Of a stretch of 64,000 nucleotides of DNA, positions 21,697 to 33,006 are shown one piece after another. Origin of the DNA: an uncultured Pelagibacteraceae bacterium. Its GTDB lineage: Bacteria; Pseudomonadota; Alphaproteobacteria; Pelagibacterales; Pelagibacteraceae. The stretch covers positions 59,906 to 123,905 of the forward strand of contig CACJFJ010000003.1 of the NCBI GenBank assembly GCA_902592675.1, given 5' to 3'. The notes under the pieces are model-generated. The model had not been told where the DNA came from. It ran no database searches and saw only the letters and a program-made list of their open reading frames with translations. Within the stretch, counting starts at the first letter, position 1; each line of letters starts with the position of its first letter. Made by a program: the position numbers and the translations under genes.

Positions 21697-22421
21697 TCAG
21701 ACTCCCTTGTAAGTTTTAAAAAAACTTCTTCCATATTTTTTCGACCGTGTTTTTTAATTAAATCAGCAGGATGGCCTTGATCTATTATTGATCCTTTTTT
21801 CATCATAAGAATTGAAGAACATAACCTCTCAACTTCGTCCATATTATGTGAGGCAAGTAAAATTGAGGCTTTTTTTTCTTTTTGGTAGTTCTCTAAAAAA
21901 CTTCTTACAAAATCTCCAGTTTCAGGATCTAAAGAAGCTGTTGGCTCATCTAATAATAAAACTGTTGGATCGTTTATGATTGACTTTGCCAAACTTACTC
22001 TATTCTTTTGACCCGAAGATAATTCACCTGTAATTTTAGAAATTATTCCTTTCAATCTAAGTTTTTCGCTAAGATAATAAATTTTTTCATCTAAATCTTT
22101 AACATCGTAAAGTCTGCCATAGACCTCTAAGTTTTGTTTAACAGTTAATTTTTTTGGTAATTCAATATAAGGCGAAATAAAATTCAATTTATCTAATAAA
22201 TTTACTCTATTTTTTTCTATATCAGTTCCATTTATTAAAACTTTTCCATTTGACGGTTTTAGCAACCCTAATATCATACCAATAGTTGTTGTTTTTCCAC
22301 AACCATTTGGACCAAGAATACCCACAATCTGATCTTTTTTTATTTTAAAAGAAATTTTTTTGACTGCTTCTTTTTTATTATAAAGTTTAGTTATTTCAAT
22401 TATTTCGAGAGGGTAATTCAT
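21693..22421 (-). CDS. ABC transporter ATP-binding protein
   Basis: GPNGCGKTT Walker A, LSSGQKNRV signature, VLLLDEPTASLDP Walker B. Confidence 0.93.
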   Translation of the reverse strand: MNYPLEIIEITKLYNKKEAVKKISFKIKKDQIVGILGPNGCGKTTTIGMILGLLKPSNGKVLINGTDIEKNRVNLLDKLNFISPYIELPKKLTVKQNLEVYGRLYDVKDLDEKIYYLSEKLRLKGIISKITGELSSGQKNRVSLAKSIINDPTVLLLDEPTASLDPETGDFVRSFLENYQKEKKASILLASHNMDEVERLCSSILMMKKGSIIDQGHPADLIKKHGRKNMEEVFLKLTRESE

Positions 22422-23353
22422 TTATATTTTGAAGCTCTTTTAAGTCTATCATTAATTGCTTTTCCTATACCACTATTTGGAATTTTTTCTACTGCAATTG
22501 AGCTAAATTTTTTTCTCTTAATTTCTCTTAATGTGCTGTATAGATTTTTTGCTACTTGGTTTAAATCACCTTTTTTAGAGAGAAAAAATTGATTTGAGGA
22601 ACTATCTTTTACTTTTCTAATTAAAAGGTGAGCCTCTTTTTTTTTAATTTTTTTAGCATTTAACCTTACAGGAATACCAGGAGAATAATGTAGTTTAAAT
22701 TGACCTGGCGAGGAAATTTTTGTGGGTTTTTTAATTATTTTAATTTTTTTTTTTAATTCTTTTTGAATTAATGATGTTTCCAAGCCACCCAATCTCAGGA
22801 TTTTAGGTTTTCCTCTTAAATCAATTATTGTAGACTCAATTCCAATAGATGAACTTCCACCATCTAAAATATATTTAATCTTATTACCAAAATCTTCTTT
22901 CACATCTTTAGCGTTTACAGCGCTAACTTTTGAAGACAAATTTGCACTGGGTGCTGCTAAAGGAAAATTGAGAATTTTTAACAACTTTCTTGTTATGGGG
23001 TGTTTGGGAAATCTAACTGCTAAGTTTTTATTATTATTATTTACAATGTTTGATATTTTTGAACCACTTTTTAAATTAAGAATAAAAGTTATAGGACCGG
23101 GGCAAAACCTTCGATAAAGCTTTAAAAAAGTATTATTTGTTTTACAATCTTTTTTTAACTGCTTTAAATTGAAATAATGAACAATTAGAGGATTATTTTT
23201 TGGCCTATTTTTTAATTTAAATATTTTCTTACAAGCTAAATCTGAATAAGCATTTGCAGCTAAGCCATAAACAGTTTCAGTAGGTATAACAATACATTCC
23301 CTTTTATTGAGTATTTTTTTTGCTTTTTTAATATTTGCAAGATTAATTTTCAT
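22418..23353 (-). CDS. L-threonylcarbamoyladenylate synthase (Sua5/YciO/YrdC family)
   Basis: PTETVYGLAANA, KNRPKNNPLIVH, APSANLS, plus Sua5 C-terminal domain. Confidence 0.92.
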   Translation of the reverse strand: MKINLANIKKAKKILNKRECIVIPTETVYGLAANAYSDLACKKIFKLKNRPKNNPLIVHYFNLKQLKKDCKTNNTFLKLYRRFCPGPITFILNLKSGSKISNIVNNNNKNLAVRFPKHPITRKLLKILNFPLAAPSANLSSKVSAVNAKDVKEDFGNKIKYILDGGSSSIGIESTIIDLRGKPKILRLGGLETSLIQKELKKKIKIIKKPTKISSPGQFKLHYSPGIPVRLNAKKIKKKEAHLLIRKVKDSSSNQFFLSKKGDLNQVAKNLYSTLREIKRKKFSSIAVEKIPNSGIGKAINDRLKRASKYK

Positions 23354-23373
23354 GTATTATCTGAGAGTATTAT

Positions 23374-23619
23374 ATGAAAGATAAAAATTTACCAAACGAT
23401 TATAATCTATTATCACTCGAGGAACTCATATTTAAGACGAATAAGATGATAGAAGATTTAGAGAATGAAAAAGATCTCGAAAAATCGATTGAAAATTATC
23501 AAACTTTATTGAAATTAAACAATATAATAGAAAAAAAATTTCAAAAACAAGCTAAAATAATAAGTGAAGAAACAAAAGAAAAGATTAAAAAAATTACTTT
23601 AAAGATTAATGAAAAATAA
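23374..23619 (+). CDS. xseB: Exodeoxyribonuclease VII small subunit
   Basis: 81 aa; LSLEELIFKTNKMIEDLENEKDLEKSIENYQ matches XseB pattern; upstream of ispA. Confidence 0.75.
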   Translation: MKDKNLPNDYNLLSLEELIFKTNKMIEDLENEKDLEKSIENYQTLLKLNNIIEKKFQKQAKIISEETKEKIKKITLKINEK

Positions 23620-24481
23620 GCTGAATAAAATAGCAAGAGATACAAATAAATTCTTAAAAAATTTCATTAAAAAACAAAAAAAATCCCATTTGATTGTACC
23701 TATGCAATATGGTCTATTCTCAGGTGGAAAAAAAATTAGGTCAAAAATTCTCTCTGATATCGGATCGTTGTTTAAAGTTAATTATAAAAATTTAATAATA
23801 GTAGGAGCTGCAGTTGAATGCATACATTCTTACTCATTAATTCACGATGATCTCCCTTGCATGGATAATGATACTATTCGAAGAGGGAAACCATCCACGC
23901 ACATAAAATTTGGAGAGTCTACCGCTGTTTTAGCTGGAAATTCTCTTTTAACAATGGCTTTCGAAATTTTAAGCTCAAAAGATTTTAAAATTACGGAAAA
24001 AATAAAAATAAATTTAATCAATAAGATCTCTGAGACTTCTGGACATCTTGGTATTGCTGGTGGACAGTTTTTGGATTTAAATTTTGAGCACAAAAGAGTT
24101 TCAAAAAAAAGAATTTTAGACATGGAAATTAAAAAAACAGGTAAACTTTTTAGTTTTTGTTGTGTTGCACCATTAATTTTAAAAAATAGAAATAAAACAG
24201 AAATAAAAAAATTTGAAAATATAGGATTAGATATAGGGCTATTATTTCAAGTTGCAGATGATTTAATTGATCATAAAGGAAAAAGTTCAATTGCAGGTAA
24301 AAAAACTGGAAAAGATAAATTTAAAGGAAAAGCTACTCTTATTAGTTTACTAGGATATGAAAATACTATTAAATATGCAGAAAAATTAATTATAAAAATT
24401 AATAATAAGTTAAAAAAATATGAGCCTAGGTCTAAAAATCTTTCTAAGACTCTGGAATATATTTTAAAAAGAGAAAAATGA
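23609..24481 (+). CDS. ispA: Farnesyl/geranyl diphosphate synthase (polyprenyl synthetase)
   Basis: [42 protein letters not shown]. Confidence 0.93.
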   Translation: MKNKLNKIARDTNKFLKNFIKKQKKSHLIVPMQYGLFSGGKKIRSKILSDIGSLFKVNYKNLIIVGAAVECIHSYSLIHDDLPCMDNDTIRRGKPSTHIKFGESTAVLAGNSLLTMAFEILSSKDFKITEKIKINLINKISETSGHLGIAGGQFLDLNFEHKRVSKKRILDMEIKKTGKLFSFCCVAPLILKNRNKTEIKKFENIGLDIGLLFQVADDLIDHKGKSSIAGKKTGKDKFKGKATLISLLGYENTIKYAEKLIIKINNKLKKYEPRSKNLSKTLEYILKREK

Positions 24482-26391
24482 AAAAAAAGATTGAATTTTT
24501 AGATAAAATAAACTTCCCATCAGATTTAAAAAAAATTTCAGAGTCAGATTTACAAAAAGTAGCGAATGAATTGAGGGAGGAAATGATAGATGCTGTATCT
24601 GTTACAGGAGGACATTTAGGTGCAAGTCTTGGAGTAGTTGAGCTTACTGTTGCTCTTCACTATATTTTTAATACTCCTAATGATAAGTTGATTTGGGATG
24701 TTGGTCACCAATGCTATCCTCACAAAATTTTAACAGGAAGAAAAGATAGAATTAGAACTTTGAGACAAGGAGGAGGGCTATCAGGATTTACGAAAAGATC
24801 AGAAAGTGAATATGATCCGTTTGGTGCTGCACATAGTTCTACCTCAATATCTTCCGCACTTGGGATAGCTGAGGCAAATAAACTCTCAAATAAATCTGAC
24901 AATGTAATAGCGGTAATTGGAGATGGGGCAGTTAGTGCTGGTATGGCTTATGAGGCGATGAATAATGCTGGAGCCTCAAAAACTAAAATGATTGTGATTT
25001 TAAATGATAACGATATGTCAATTGATAGACCAGTTGGTGCTATGGGAACTTATTTAGCAAAAATATTTTCAGGAAAAATTTATTTTAGTTTAAGGGAAAC
25101 AATAAAATTAATTACGTCTGCATTTTCAAAAAGATTTAGCGCGAAAGCTGGAAAAGCTGAGGATTTATTAAGATCAGCAGTATCTGGAGGAACTTTGTTT
25201 AGTTCTTTAGGATTTTATTATATTGGCCCAATTGATGGACATGACTTAAACTCTTTAATACCTATATTAAAAAATGCGAGAGACTCCAAGCATGATGGTC
25301 CAATACTAATTCACATTAAGACAAAAAAAGGTAAAGGCTATTCATTTGCTGAAGAAGCAAAGGATAACTATCATGGAGTTTCAAAGTTTGACGTTAAAAC
25401 AGGTAAACAATTTAAAAGTGCTAATAAAATTCCTACATATACCAAGGTTTTTGCAAACACATTAATCCAACATGCTAAAAAGGATAGTAAAATAGTAGCA
25501 ATAACTGCAGCAATGCCAGATGGAACAGGTTTGGATATTTTTAGAAAAGAATTTCCAGAAAGAACTTTCGATGTTGGAATAGCAGAACAACATGCTGTAA
25601 CATTTGCAGCCGGATTAGCTACAGAAAACTATAAGCCTTATGCAGCTATTTATTCTACATTTTTACAAAGAGCATACGACCAAGTAGTTCACGATGTGGC
25701 AATTCAAAGTTTACCCGTCAGGTTTGCTATAGACCGAGCAGGATTAGTTGGTGCAGATGGAGCGACTCATGCTGGAAGTTTTGATATTACTTATCTTTCA
25801 ACATTACCTAACTTTGTTGTTATGGCAGCTAGTGATGAGGCTGAATTAGTAAGAATGATCAATACATCAACTGAAATCAACGATAGGCCATGTGCTTTTA
25901 GGTATCCAAGAGGTAATGGATTTGGAGTTTCTCTACCACTAATAAATGAAAAAATTGAGATTGGAAAATCAAGAGTAATAAAGGAAGGAAAAAGCCTTGC
26001 AGTTCTAAACTTTGGAGCAAGATTAAATGAAACAATGATTGCTTATGAAAATTTAAAAAAAAAGGGAATAAATATTACCGTAGTAGATGCAAGATTTGCA
26101 AAACCATTAGATGAAAATTTGATCTGGCAATTAGCAACAACTCATGAAGCATTCATAACAATTGAAGAGGGTTCAATAGGAGGCTTTGGCTCACATGTTT
26201 TAAATTTTTTAACCCAAAAAGGTTTAATGGATGGTGATACCAAATTTAGATCAATGTTACTCCCTGATATTTTTTTGGATCAGGATACGCCTCAAAATAT
26301 GTACAAGGCTGCAAATTTAGATTATCTCTCAATTGAGGAAAAAATTTTAGATTTACTAAATTCTAATATAGTATTACAAAAAAAAAAGTAA
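24478..26391 (+). CDS. dxs: 1-deoxy-D-xylulose-5-phosphate synthase
   Basis: [48 protein letters not shown]. Confidence 0.97.
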   Translation: MKKKIEFLDKINFPSDLKKISESDLQKVANELREEMIDAVSVTGGHLGASLGVVELTVALHYIFNTPNDKLIWDVGHQCYPHKILTGRKDRIRTLRQGGGLSGFTKRSESEYDPFGAAHSSTSISSALGIAEANKLSNKSDNVIAVIGDGAVSAGMAYEAMNNAGASKTKMIVILNDNDMSIDRPVGAMGTYLAKIFSGKIYFSLRETIKLITSAFSKRFSAKAGKAEDLLRSAVSGGTLFSSLGFYYIGPIDGHDLNSLIPILKNARDSKHDGPILIHIKTKKGKGYSFAEEAKDNYHGVSKFDVKTGKQFKSANKIPTYTKVFANTLIQHAKKDSKIVAITAAMPDGTGLDIFRKEFPERTFDVGIAEQHAVTFAAGLATENYKPYAAIYSTFLQRAYDQVVHDVAIQSLPVRFAIDRAGLVGADGATHAGSFDITYLSTLPNFVVMAASDEAELVRMINTSTEINDRPCAFRYPRGNGFGVSLPLINEKIEIGKSRVIKEGKSLAVLNFGARLNETMIAYENLKKKGINITVVDARFAKPLDENLIWQLATTHEAFITIEEGSIGGFGSHVLNFLTQKGLMDGDTKFRSMLLPDIFLDQDTPQNMYKAANLDYLSIEEKILDLLNSNIVLQKKK

Positions 26392-26397
26392 GGCGAT

Positions 26398-27480
26398 CTA
26401 ACCACATTGAGCCTTATTCATTAAGTAGTGGTCTAGCAAAACACATGCCAACATCGCTTCTCCAACGGGTACAGCTCTTATACCAACACATGGATCATGC
26501 CTACCTTTAACGGAGATTGTAGTATTTTTACCAAATTTATTAATTGTTTTTCTTGGTTTTAAAATTGAAGATGTTGGCTTCACTGCAAAAGATACAATTA
26601 TTTCTTGTCCTGAGGAGATACCTCCTAGAATACCTCCTGCATTATTTGATTTAAAATTAAGTTTTTTTTTGCCCTGAAAAATTTCGTCAGAATTTTCTTC
26701 TCCCGAAAGTTGAGCTGAATTCATTCCTGAACCTACATTAACTCCTTTTACAGCATTAATACTCATCATTGCAGAAGCAATATCGGAGTCTAGCTTTGAG
26801 TAAATTGGAGCACCTAATCCAGCTGGGACTCCGTTGGCCCTTACCTCAATCACAGCTCCACATGAAGAACCAGCTTTCCTTATGCTTAATAAATATTTTT
26901 CCCAAATTTTTAACATAGACTTATCAGGGCAGAAAAAAGGATTTTTATAAATAATTTTATCATTCCACTTTGAAGTGTCACAACCTAAAATTCCCAGTTG
27001 TGTTACAGCAGCTGAAATCTTAAATTTTTTACCTAATTTTTTTTCTAATACTTTCTTTGCAATAGCTCCAGCAGCAACTCTTGAAGCTGTTTCTCTAGCT
27101 GAGGATCTTCCCCCGCCTCGATAGTCGCGGATACCATATTTTTTAAAATATGTTAAATCTGCATGACCAGGTCTAAATTTATCTTTAATATTTTGGTAAT
27201 CTTTTGTTCTAACATCTTCGTTATTAATTAATAAAGATATTGGTGTACCAGTAGATTTCCCCTCGAAGACCCCGGAAAGTATTCTCACTGTATCTTTTTC
27301 TTTTCTCTGAGTTGTAAATTTTGATTGTCCTGGTTTTCTCTTATCAAGCTCTTTTTGAATATCTTTCTCATTTATTGGAATTAAAGGTGGGCAGCCATCC
27401 ACTATACAACCAATAGCTGGTCCATGAGATTCACCCCAGGTTGTGAAACGAAAAAACTTTCCAAAAGTATTAAAAGACAT
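26398..27480 (-). CDS. aroC: Chorismate synthase
   Basis: [42 protein letters not shown]. Confidence 0.97.
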   Translation of the reverse strand: MSFNTFGKFFRFTTWGESHGPAIGCIVDGCPPLIPINEKDIQKELDKRKPGQSKFTTQRKEKDTVRILSGVFEGKSTGTPISLLINNEDVRTKDYQNIKDKFRPGHADLTYFKKYGIRDYRGGGRSSARETASRVAAGAIAKKVLEKKLGKKFKISAAVTQLGILGCDTSKWNDKIIYKNPFFCPDKSMLKIWEKYLLSIRKAGSSCGAVIEVRANGVPAGLGAPIYSKLDSDIASAMMSINAVKGVNVGSGMNSAQLSGEENSDEIFQGKKKLNFKSNNAGGILGGISSGQEIIVSFAVKPTSSILKPRKTINKFGKNTTISVKGRHDPCVGIRAVPVGEAMLACVLLDHYLMNKAQCG

Positions 27481-27513
27481 TATTTATATTATATAGGATA
27501 TTTTGTTAAAATT

Positions 27514-28140
27514 ATGAATCAAAAAAACTCTCTTGGCTTAAATAAATGCTTTTTAGATCTTGATGATCCATTTGAATTATTTGATAAATGGTTTAGTGAG
27601 GCAAAAAAGAAAGAGATTAACGATCCAAATGCTTTAGCACTTGGTACAGCAAGTAAATTAGGCATCCCCTCCGTGAGAATGGTTCTTCTTAAGGATTTTA
27701 ATAGAAGTGGATTTGTTTTCTATACCAATCTTTCTAGTCAGAAAGGAGATGAAATAAAGGAAAATCCAAATGCCTCAATGTGTTTCCATTGGAAAAGTTT
27801 ACTTAGACAAATAAGAATTGTTGGAACTTTAAAAAAAGTAGAGGATAAAGTAGCTGACGATTATTATAACACTAGAGCTTATGAGAGCAGGATAGGAGCT
27901 TGGGCATCAAAACAAAGCCGAATTCTTAAAAGTAGAGAAGAACTTTTAAATGAAATAGAAAATTTCAAAAAAAAATATAAAGACGAAAATAAAGTTCCAA
28001 GACCAGGTCATTGGTCAGGGTTTAATTTAAAGCCATCAAGTATTGAGTTTTGGTTAGATGGAGACAATAGAATTCATGAGAGATTGAAATATACATTAAA
28101 CAATGAAAATACTTGGACCAAAAATCTCTTAAATCCTTAA
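27514..28140 (+). CDS. pdxH: Pyridoxamine 5'-phosphate oxidase (start moved from 27424)
   Basis: ATG 27514; PSVRMVLLKDFNRSGFVFYTNLSSQKG, WSGFNLKPSSIEFWLDGDNRIHER. Confidence 0.93.
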   Translation: MNQKNSLGLNKCFLDLDDPFELFDKWFSEAKKKEINDPNALALGTASKLGIPSVRMVLLKDFNRSGFVFYTNLSSQKGDEIKENPNASMCFHWKSLLRQIRIVGTLKKVEDKVADDYYNTRAYESRIGAWASKQSRILKSREELLNEIENFKKKYKDENKVPRPGHWSGFNLKPSSIEFWLDGDNRIHERLKYTLNNENTWTKNLLNP

Positions 28141-29150
28141 AAATTTCTTGCTAAACTAAAAGAAGTCAATTTTTGAAGAATATTTTTTTGCTCAGAGTCG
28201 TCAAAAATAGATAAAGAGTTTGAGGATAAGTTTATGAAGTGTTCCGCTTTTTGATAACAAGCCTTAATAACATCATATTTTTTAATGAGGGAAAAAGTAT
28301 AACTTAAATCATTTTCATCACGATTATTTTTAGAAAATATTTCTCTAAGCATTTCTTTTTCGACATTATTTGCTTTTTGAAATAATATAATTATCGGTAT
28401 TGTAATTTTTCCTTCAAAAAAATCTTTACCAATTTTTTTCCCAAATAATTTTAATTCTGAATTGTAATCCAATGTATCATCTGCTATTTGAAATGTTAAA
28501 CCAAGATTTCTTCCATAAAATTCTAAAGCCTCTTTTTCTTTAGATTTCATATCTGCTAAAATAGCTCCTACTTTTGTTGCAGCTGCAAATAGTTCTGCTG
28601 TTTTAGCTGATATAATTTTGAAGTAAGTTTCTTCCAACATATCAACTTCTCCCTTGTGTTGGAGTTGAAGTATTTCTCCTTGAGCAATCTTAGAGGAAGT
28701 TGAGGACAGTAGTTTTAAAACTTCCAAATTTTCATCTTCAACCATCATCTCAAAACATCTACTGAGTAAATAGTCTCCTGCTAATACTGATGCATGGTTG
28801 TCCCAAATTTTATTTAGCGTTTTTTTACCTCTTCTCACTGAACCGTTATCTATAACATCATCATGCATAAGTGTTGCTGCATGAATTAGTTCAACACATG
28901 CCGCTAAATTAATATCTCTTGTTCCTTTTGAATAACCGCATAATTTAGCCGACCCAAGAGTTAATAACGCCCTTAATCTTTTTCCACCAGTATCAAGATG
29001 ATAACCAGTCATTTTTTGAGCTAGTTCCACATCACTAGCGAGTTTCACCCTAATTTTTTCTTCAACTAATAATAATTTATCCTCAACTGAGTTTTTAAGT
29101 TGAAAATATGAATTGTTAATTTGGTTTTTTAGTTGAACTACGGTACCCAT
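28137..29150 (-). CDS. ispB: Octaprenyl-type polyprenyl diphosphate synthase
   Basis: TLMHDDVIDNGSVRRGKKTLN, FQIADDTLDYNS. Confidence 0.93.
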   Translation of the reverse strand: MGTVVQLKNQINNSYFQLKNSVEDKLLLVEEKIRVKLASDVELAQKMTGYHLDTGGKRLRALLTLGSAKLCGYSKGTRDINLAACVELIHAATLMHDDVIDNGSVRRGKKTLNKIWDNHASVLAGDYLLSRCFEMMVEDENLEVLKLLSSTSSKIAQGEILQLQHKGEVDMLEETYFKIISAKTAELFAAATKVGAILADMKSKEKEALEFYGRNLGLTFQIADDTLDYNSELKLFGKKIGKDFFEGKITIPIIILFQKANNVEKEMLREIFSKNNRDENDLSYTFSLIKKYDVIKACYQKAEHFINLSSNSLSIFDDSEQKNILQKLTSFSLARNF

Positions 29151-29263
29151 TTAATAGATAAATTAGTATAATAAGATTATTTTTATTACTTATCAATTGA
29201 CGCACCTAAAACTTCAATTATAAGGTGTCTTTATATTCACTAAAAATTCTGTAAGGATTAAAA

Positions 29264-30070
29264 ATGTTCTCTATTTTTAAAAAGAAAAAAATCGTCCCGC
29301 ATATTAAATTAAGTGGCATAATTGGGAATGTCGGCAAGTTTAAGCAAGGCATTGATTTTGCTGGTCAAGAGTCGATAATATCTAAAGCTTTTTCAGTTAA
29401 AAAAGCAACTCACGTTGCAATCACCATCAATTCTCCTGGAGGATCTCCGGTTCAATCACATCTAATTTATAACTATATAAGACAACAGGCAGAAAAAAAT
29501 AAAAAAAAAGTGATAGTTTTTGCTGAGGATGTTGCGGCATCAGGTGGTTATTTAATTGCGTGTTCAGGCGACGAAATCTTCGCAAACTCAAGTTCAATTA
29601 TCGGTTCAATTGGAGTGATTTATTCATCTTTTGGTTTTACTGAGTTAATAAAAAAAATCGGTGTAGAGAGAAGAGTACATACCGCTGGTAAAAACAAAAG
29701 TACATTAGACCCTTTTTTGGAGGAAAAAAAAGAAGATATTGAAAGATTAAAGAATATACAGTTGGATTTGCATAAAAATTTTATTGATGTTGTGGAAGAG
29801 AGCAGAGGTTCGAAATTAAAAAAATCAGAAATAGAATTGTTTTCAGGAGAGTTTTGGTCAGGAAATAAAGCTAAAGAATTAGGATTAATTGATGAGATTG
29901 GAGATGCTGATAAAATATTAAAAGAAAAATTTGGAGAAGATGTTATCATCAAGAAATTTGAAAAATCAAAAAGCTGGTTAAGTAAAAAACTGTCCTCTTC
30001 AAATGATCATCTGGACCAATTATCAAATTTATTAGAAGAAAAATCTGTATGGCAAAGATATGGTCTCTAA
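29264..30070 (+). CDS. S49-family signal peptide peptidase-like protease (SppA/SohB type)
   Basis: [46 protein letters not shown]. Confidence 0.9.
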   Translation: MFSIFKKKKIVPHIKLSGIIGNVGKFKQGIDFAGQESIISKAFSVKKATHVAITINSPGGSPVQSHLIYNYIRQQAEKNKKKVIVFAEDVAASGGYLIACSGDEIFANSSSIIGSIGVIYSSFGFTELIKKIGVERRVHTAGKNKSTLDPFLEEKKEDIERLKNIQLDLHKNFIDVVEESRGSKLKKSEIELFSGEFWSGNKAKELGLIDEIGDADKILKEKFGEDVIIKKFEKSKSWLSKKLSSSNDHLDQLSNLLEEKSVWQRYGL

Positions 30071-30932
30071 AAAAAATAAAAAAATTTTTACTTTCCAAGA
30101 TACAATTTTAAATTTGCAAAAATTTTGGATTAAACATGGCTGCATTGTTTTACAACCTTATGATATGGAAGTTGGAGCTGGAACATTTCATCCAGCAACG
30201 ACATTAAGATCACTTGGCTCGAAACCTTGGAAAGCAGCATACGTGCAGCCCTCTAGAAGACCAACAGATGGAAGATATGGAGAAAATCCAAATAGACTTC
30301 AACATTATTATCAGTTTCAAGTAATTATAAAACCTTCTCCATTAAATATTAAAAAACTTTATTTAAATAGTCTTTCTGAAATAGGTATTGATCATAAAAA
30401 TCATGATATTAGATTTGTAGAGGACGATTGGGAAAGCCCAACTTTAGGAGCAGCAGGACTTGGTTGGGAAGTTTGGTGTGATGGAATGGAGATCAGCCAA
30501 TTTACCTATTTTCAACAAATGGCAGGTTTCGAGTGTAAACCTGTTTCAGTGGAAATAACTTACGGATTAGAAAGAATTTGTATGTTTACTCAACAAAAAA
30601 ATAATGTTTATGACTTAATTTGGAATAGTGAAAATGTTATGTATAAGGAGGTTTTTTATCAATCTGAAAAAGAATTTTCTGCTTATAATTTTGAGTATGC
30701 TAATACAGAAAATCTTTTTAAAATGTTTGACATGTTTGAGAAAGAAGCCAAGTTTTTAGTAGATAAGAGAATATCTTTACCAGCTTATGATCAGTGTTTA
30801 AAAGCTAGTCATACATTTAATATACTTGATGCCAGAGGTGTAATCAGCGTTGCACAAAGAGCAGAGTATATTGGAAGAATAAGAGAAATTACTAAGTTAG
30901 TAGCTGCAATTTGGATAGAGACTCAGTTATAA
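30060..30932 (+). CDS. glyQ: Glycyl-tRNA synthetase alpha subunit
   Basis: [53 protein letters not shown]. Confidence 0.98.
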   Translation: MVSKKNKKIFTFQDTILNLQKFWIKHGCIVLQPYDMEVGAGTFHPATTLRSLGSKPWKAAYVQPSRRPTDGRYGENPNRLQHYYQFQVIIKPSPLNIKKLYLNSLSEIGIDHKNHDIRFVEDDWESPTLGAAGLGWEVWCDGMEISQFTYFQQMAGFECKPVSVEITYGLERICMFTQQKNNVYDLIWNSENVMYKEVFYQSEKEFSAYNFEYANTENLFKMFDMFEKEAKFLVDKRISLPAYDQCLKASHTFNILDARGVISVAQRAEYIGRIREITKLVAAIWIETQL

Positions 30933-30933
30933 A

Positions 30934-33006
30934 ATGGCAGAATTTTTTTTAGAGTTATTTAGTGAGGAAATTCCAGCTGGACTTCAAAAAAACTTACGTG
31001 AAAAACTTTTAGAGGAATTTAAAAAATTTTTTTTAGAAAAATCAATTAAATCAAAAAGTAGTTACTCTTTTTCTACGCCAAATAGATTAGTTATTGTATT
31101 TGAGGGGCTGGAGAAAGAAATTAAAACAATTTCTAAAGAGATTAAAGGTCCAAAAATTGATGCACCAGAACAGGCTTTAGAGGGCTTTTTAAGATCTAAT
31201 GAAATTGATAGAAAAAGTTTATTTACAAAAAAAATTGATAAAGGTGAGTTTTATTTTTATAAAAAAACTTCAAAAAAAATCAAAACTCACGACTTATTAA
31301 TTAAATTTATTCCGAAAATACTAGAAAACCATCAATGGAAAAAGTCAATGAAGTGGGGTGAGTTTGACCTTAATTGGGGAAGACCTTTAAAGTCAATTTT
31401 ATCAGTATTAGACAAAAAAACCTTAAATTTTAAGCTTCATCATATTAATTCATCCAACAGTACCTTTACAGATAAAGAGTTTGAGAATAAAAAAAAATTT
31501 TTCAAAGATTTTAAGTCATATGAAACTTTTTTTGGAAGATATGGAATAATAATTGATCATAATAAAAGAAAAAATTATATCCAAAGAGAATTTTCGAAAA
31601 TTTTAGATAAAAAGAAATTAACAATCGAAAAAAATAACAGGTTATTTGAGGAAATAGTAAATTTAGTTGATAATCCGAATATTTTGGTGGGAAGCTTTAA
31701 CAAAAAGTTCTTATCTATACCTAAAGAGATACTTATTTTAACAATGCAATCTCATCAAAGATATTTTCCGACTTTTAATAGTAGAAATGAAATAACAAAC
31801 GAGTTTTTAATTGTTTCTAACAATAAAGACCATAAAGGATTAATTAAAATTGGTAATCAAAGAGTAATTGAGGCCAGATTAAGTGATGCTCAATTTTTTT
31901 GGGATAAAAACAAAAATCAAAACTTAGTAAAAAAAATATCAGAATTAAAATCAATTAATTTTTTTAAAGGCCTTGGTAATTATTTCGATAAAGTTCAACG
32001 TATGAGAAAACTAGGTGGAATAATTTCTGATGAATTTTTGATAAGTAAAGAAAAAGTAGAACTTTCTGCCTCAATCTGCAAAGCAGATTTAACATCAGAT
32101 TTAGTAAAAGAATTTCCTGAATTACAAGGTGTAATGGGTGGTTATTTTTCAACTTATCAAGGATTTGATAAAGACGTTTGTTTAGCAATTTCAGAGCAAT
32201 ACTTGCCTGTAGGTTTAGAATCAAAAATTCCCAAAAAACCTTACAGTGTTACCTTATCAATCACTGATAAAATTGATACCTTGGTCGGTTTTTTTGGTGT
32301 TAACGAAAAACCAACTAGTTCGAAGGATCCTTTTGCGCTTAGAAGAATGTCACTTGGTATCATTAGAACAATCATAGAGAACAAAAAAGATTTAAAATTG
32401 GACGATTTATTAAATTATTCATCCAATTTATTTTCTAGTCAAGGATTCAATCTACCAAATGAAAATTTAAAAGATGATTTAAAAAATTTTTTAAGAGATA
32501 GATTTAAATATTATCTTAGAGAAAAACAAATTCGATCTGATATTATCGACGCTTCAATTTCATCTTTCTCGCTAAATAAATTAAATTCGTTATTTCAAAA
32601 AGCAAAAACTTTAAATAAAATTATTAATAATCAAATAGGATTAGATATAACTTCAAGTTTTAAAAGAGCATCGAATATTTTAGATAGTGAAATGAAGAAT
32701 CATGATTTAGATATAACTAATACAACTGACCCTGGTATTTTCAAAAATGATTTCGAAAAAAATTTATACAAAAAGATTAATGAAATTAAAAAATATTACT
32801 CAGGTATTAACAATGATGAAAACTTTGAAAAGACACTATCAATTTTAGCAGGAGCCAAAAAAGAAATCTTTGAATTTTTTGACAATGTTAAGGTTAATGA
32901 AGAAAATGAAACTTTAAGAAAAAACAGATTGGAACTTATCAATATGTTATGTAAAACATTTCAAAATTTTATAAATTTTCAACTTCTAAAGGCAAACAAT
33001 GAGTAA
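30934..33006 (+). CDS. glyS: Glycyl-tRNA synthetase beta subunit
   Basis: LFSEEIPAGLQ, MQSHQRYFP, KADLTSDLVKEFPELQGVMGGYF. Confidence 0.97.
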   Translation: MAEFFLELFSEEIPAGLQKNLREKLLEEFKKFFLEKSIKSKSSYSFSTPNRLVIVFEGLEKEIKTISKEIKGPKIDAPEQALEGFLRSNEIDRKSLFTKKIDKGEFYFYKKTSKKIKTHDLLIKFIPKILENHQWKKSMKWGEFDLNWGRPLKSILSVLDKKTLNFKLHHINSSNSTFTDKEFENKKKFFKDFKSYETFFGRYGIIIDHNKRKNYIQREFSKILDKKKLTIEKNNRLFEEIVNLVDNPNILVGSFNKKFLSIPKEILILTMQSHQRYFPTFNSRNEITNEFLIVSNNKDHKGLIKIGNQRVIEARLSDAQFFWDKNKNQNLVKKISELKSINFFKGLGNYFDKVQRMRKLGGIISDEFLISKEKVELSASICKADLTSDLVKEFPELQGVMGGYFSTYQGFDKDVCLAISEQYLPVGLESKIPKKPYSVTLSITDKIDTLVGFFGVNEKPTSSKDPFALRRMSLGIIRTIIENKKDLKLDDLLNYSSNLFSSQGFNLPNENLKDDLKNFLRDRFKYYLREKQIRSDIIDASISSFSLNKLNSLFQKAKTLNKIINNQIGLDITSSFKRASNILDSEMKNHDLDITNTTDPGIFKNDFEKNLYKKINEIKKYYSGINNDENFEKTLSILAGAKKEIFEFFDNVKVNEENETLRKNRLELINMLCKTFQNFINFQLLKANNE

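Noticed and set aside
29190-29255. Possible hairpin GACGCACCT...AGGTGTC upstream of the S49 peptidase gene
   Set aside because: Stem is short with bulges and no convincing T-run; not distinguishable from chance in AT-rich DNA
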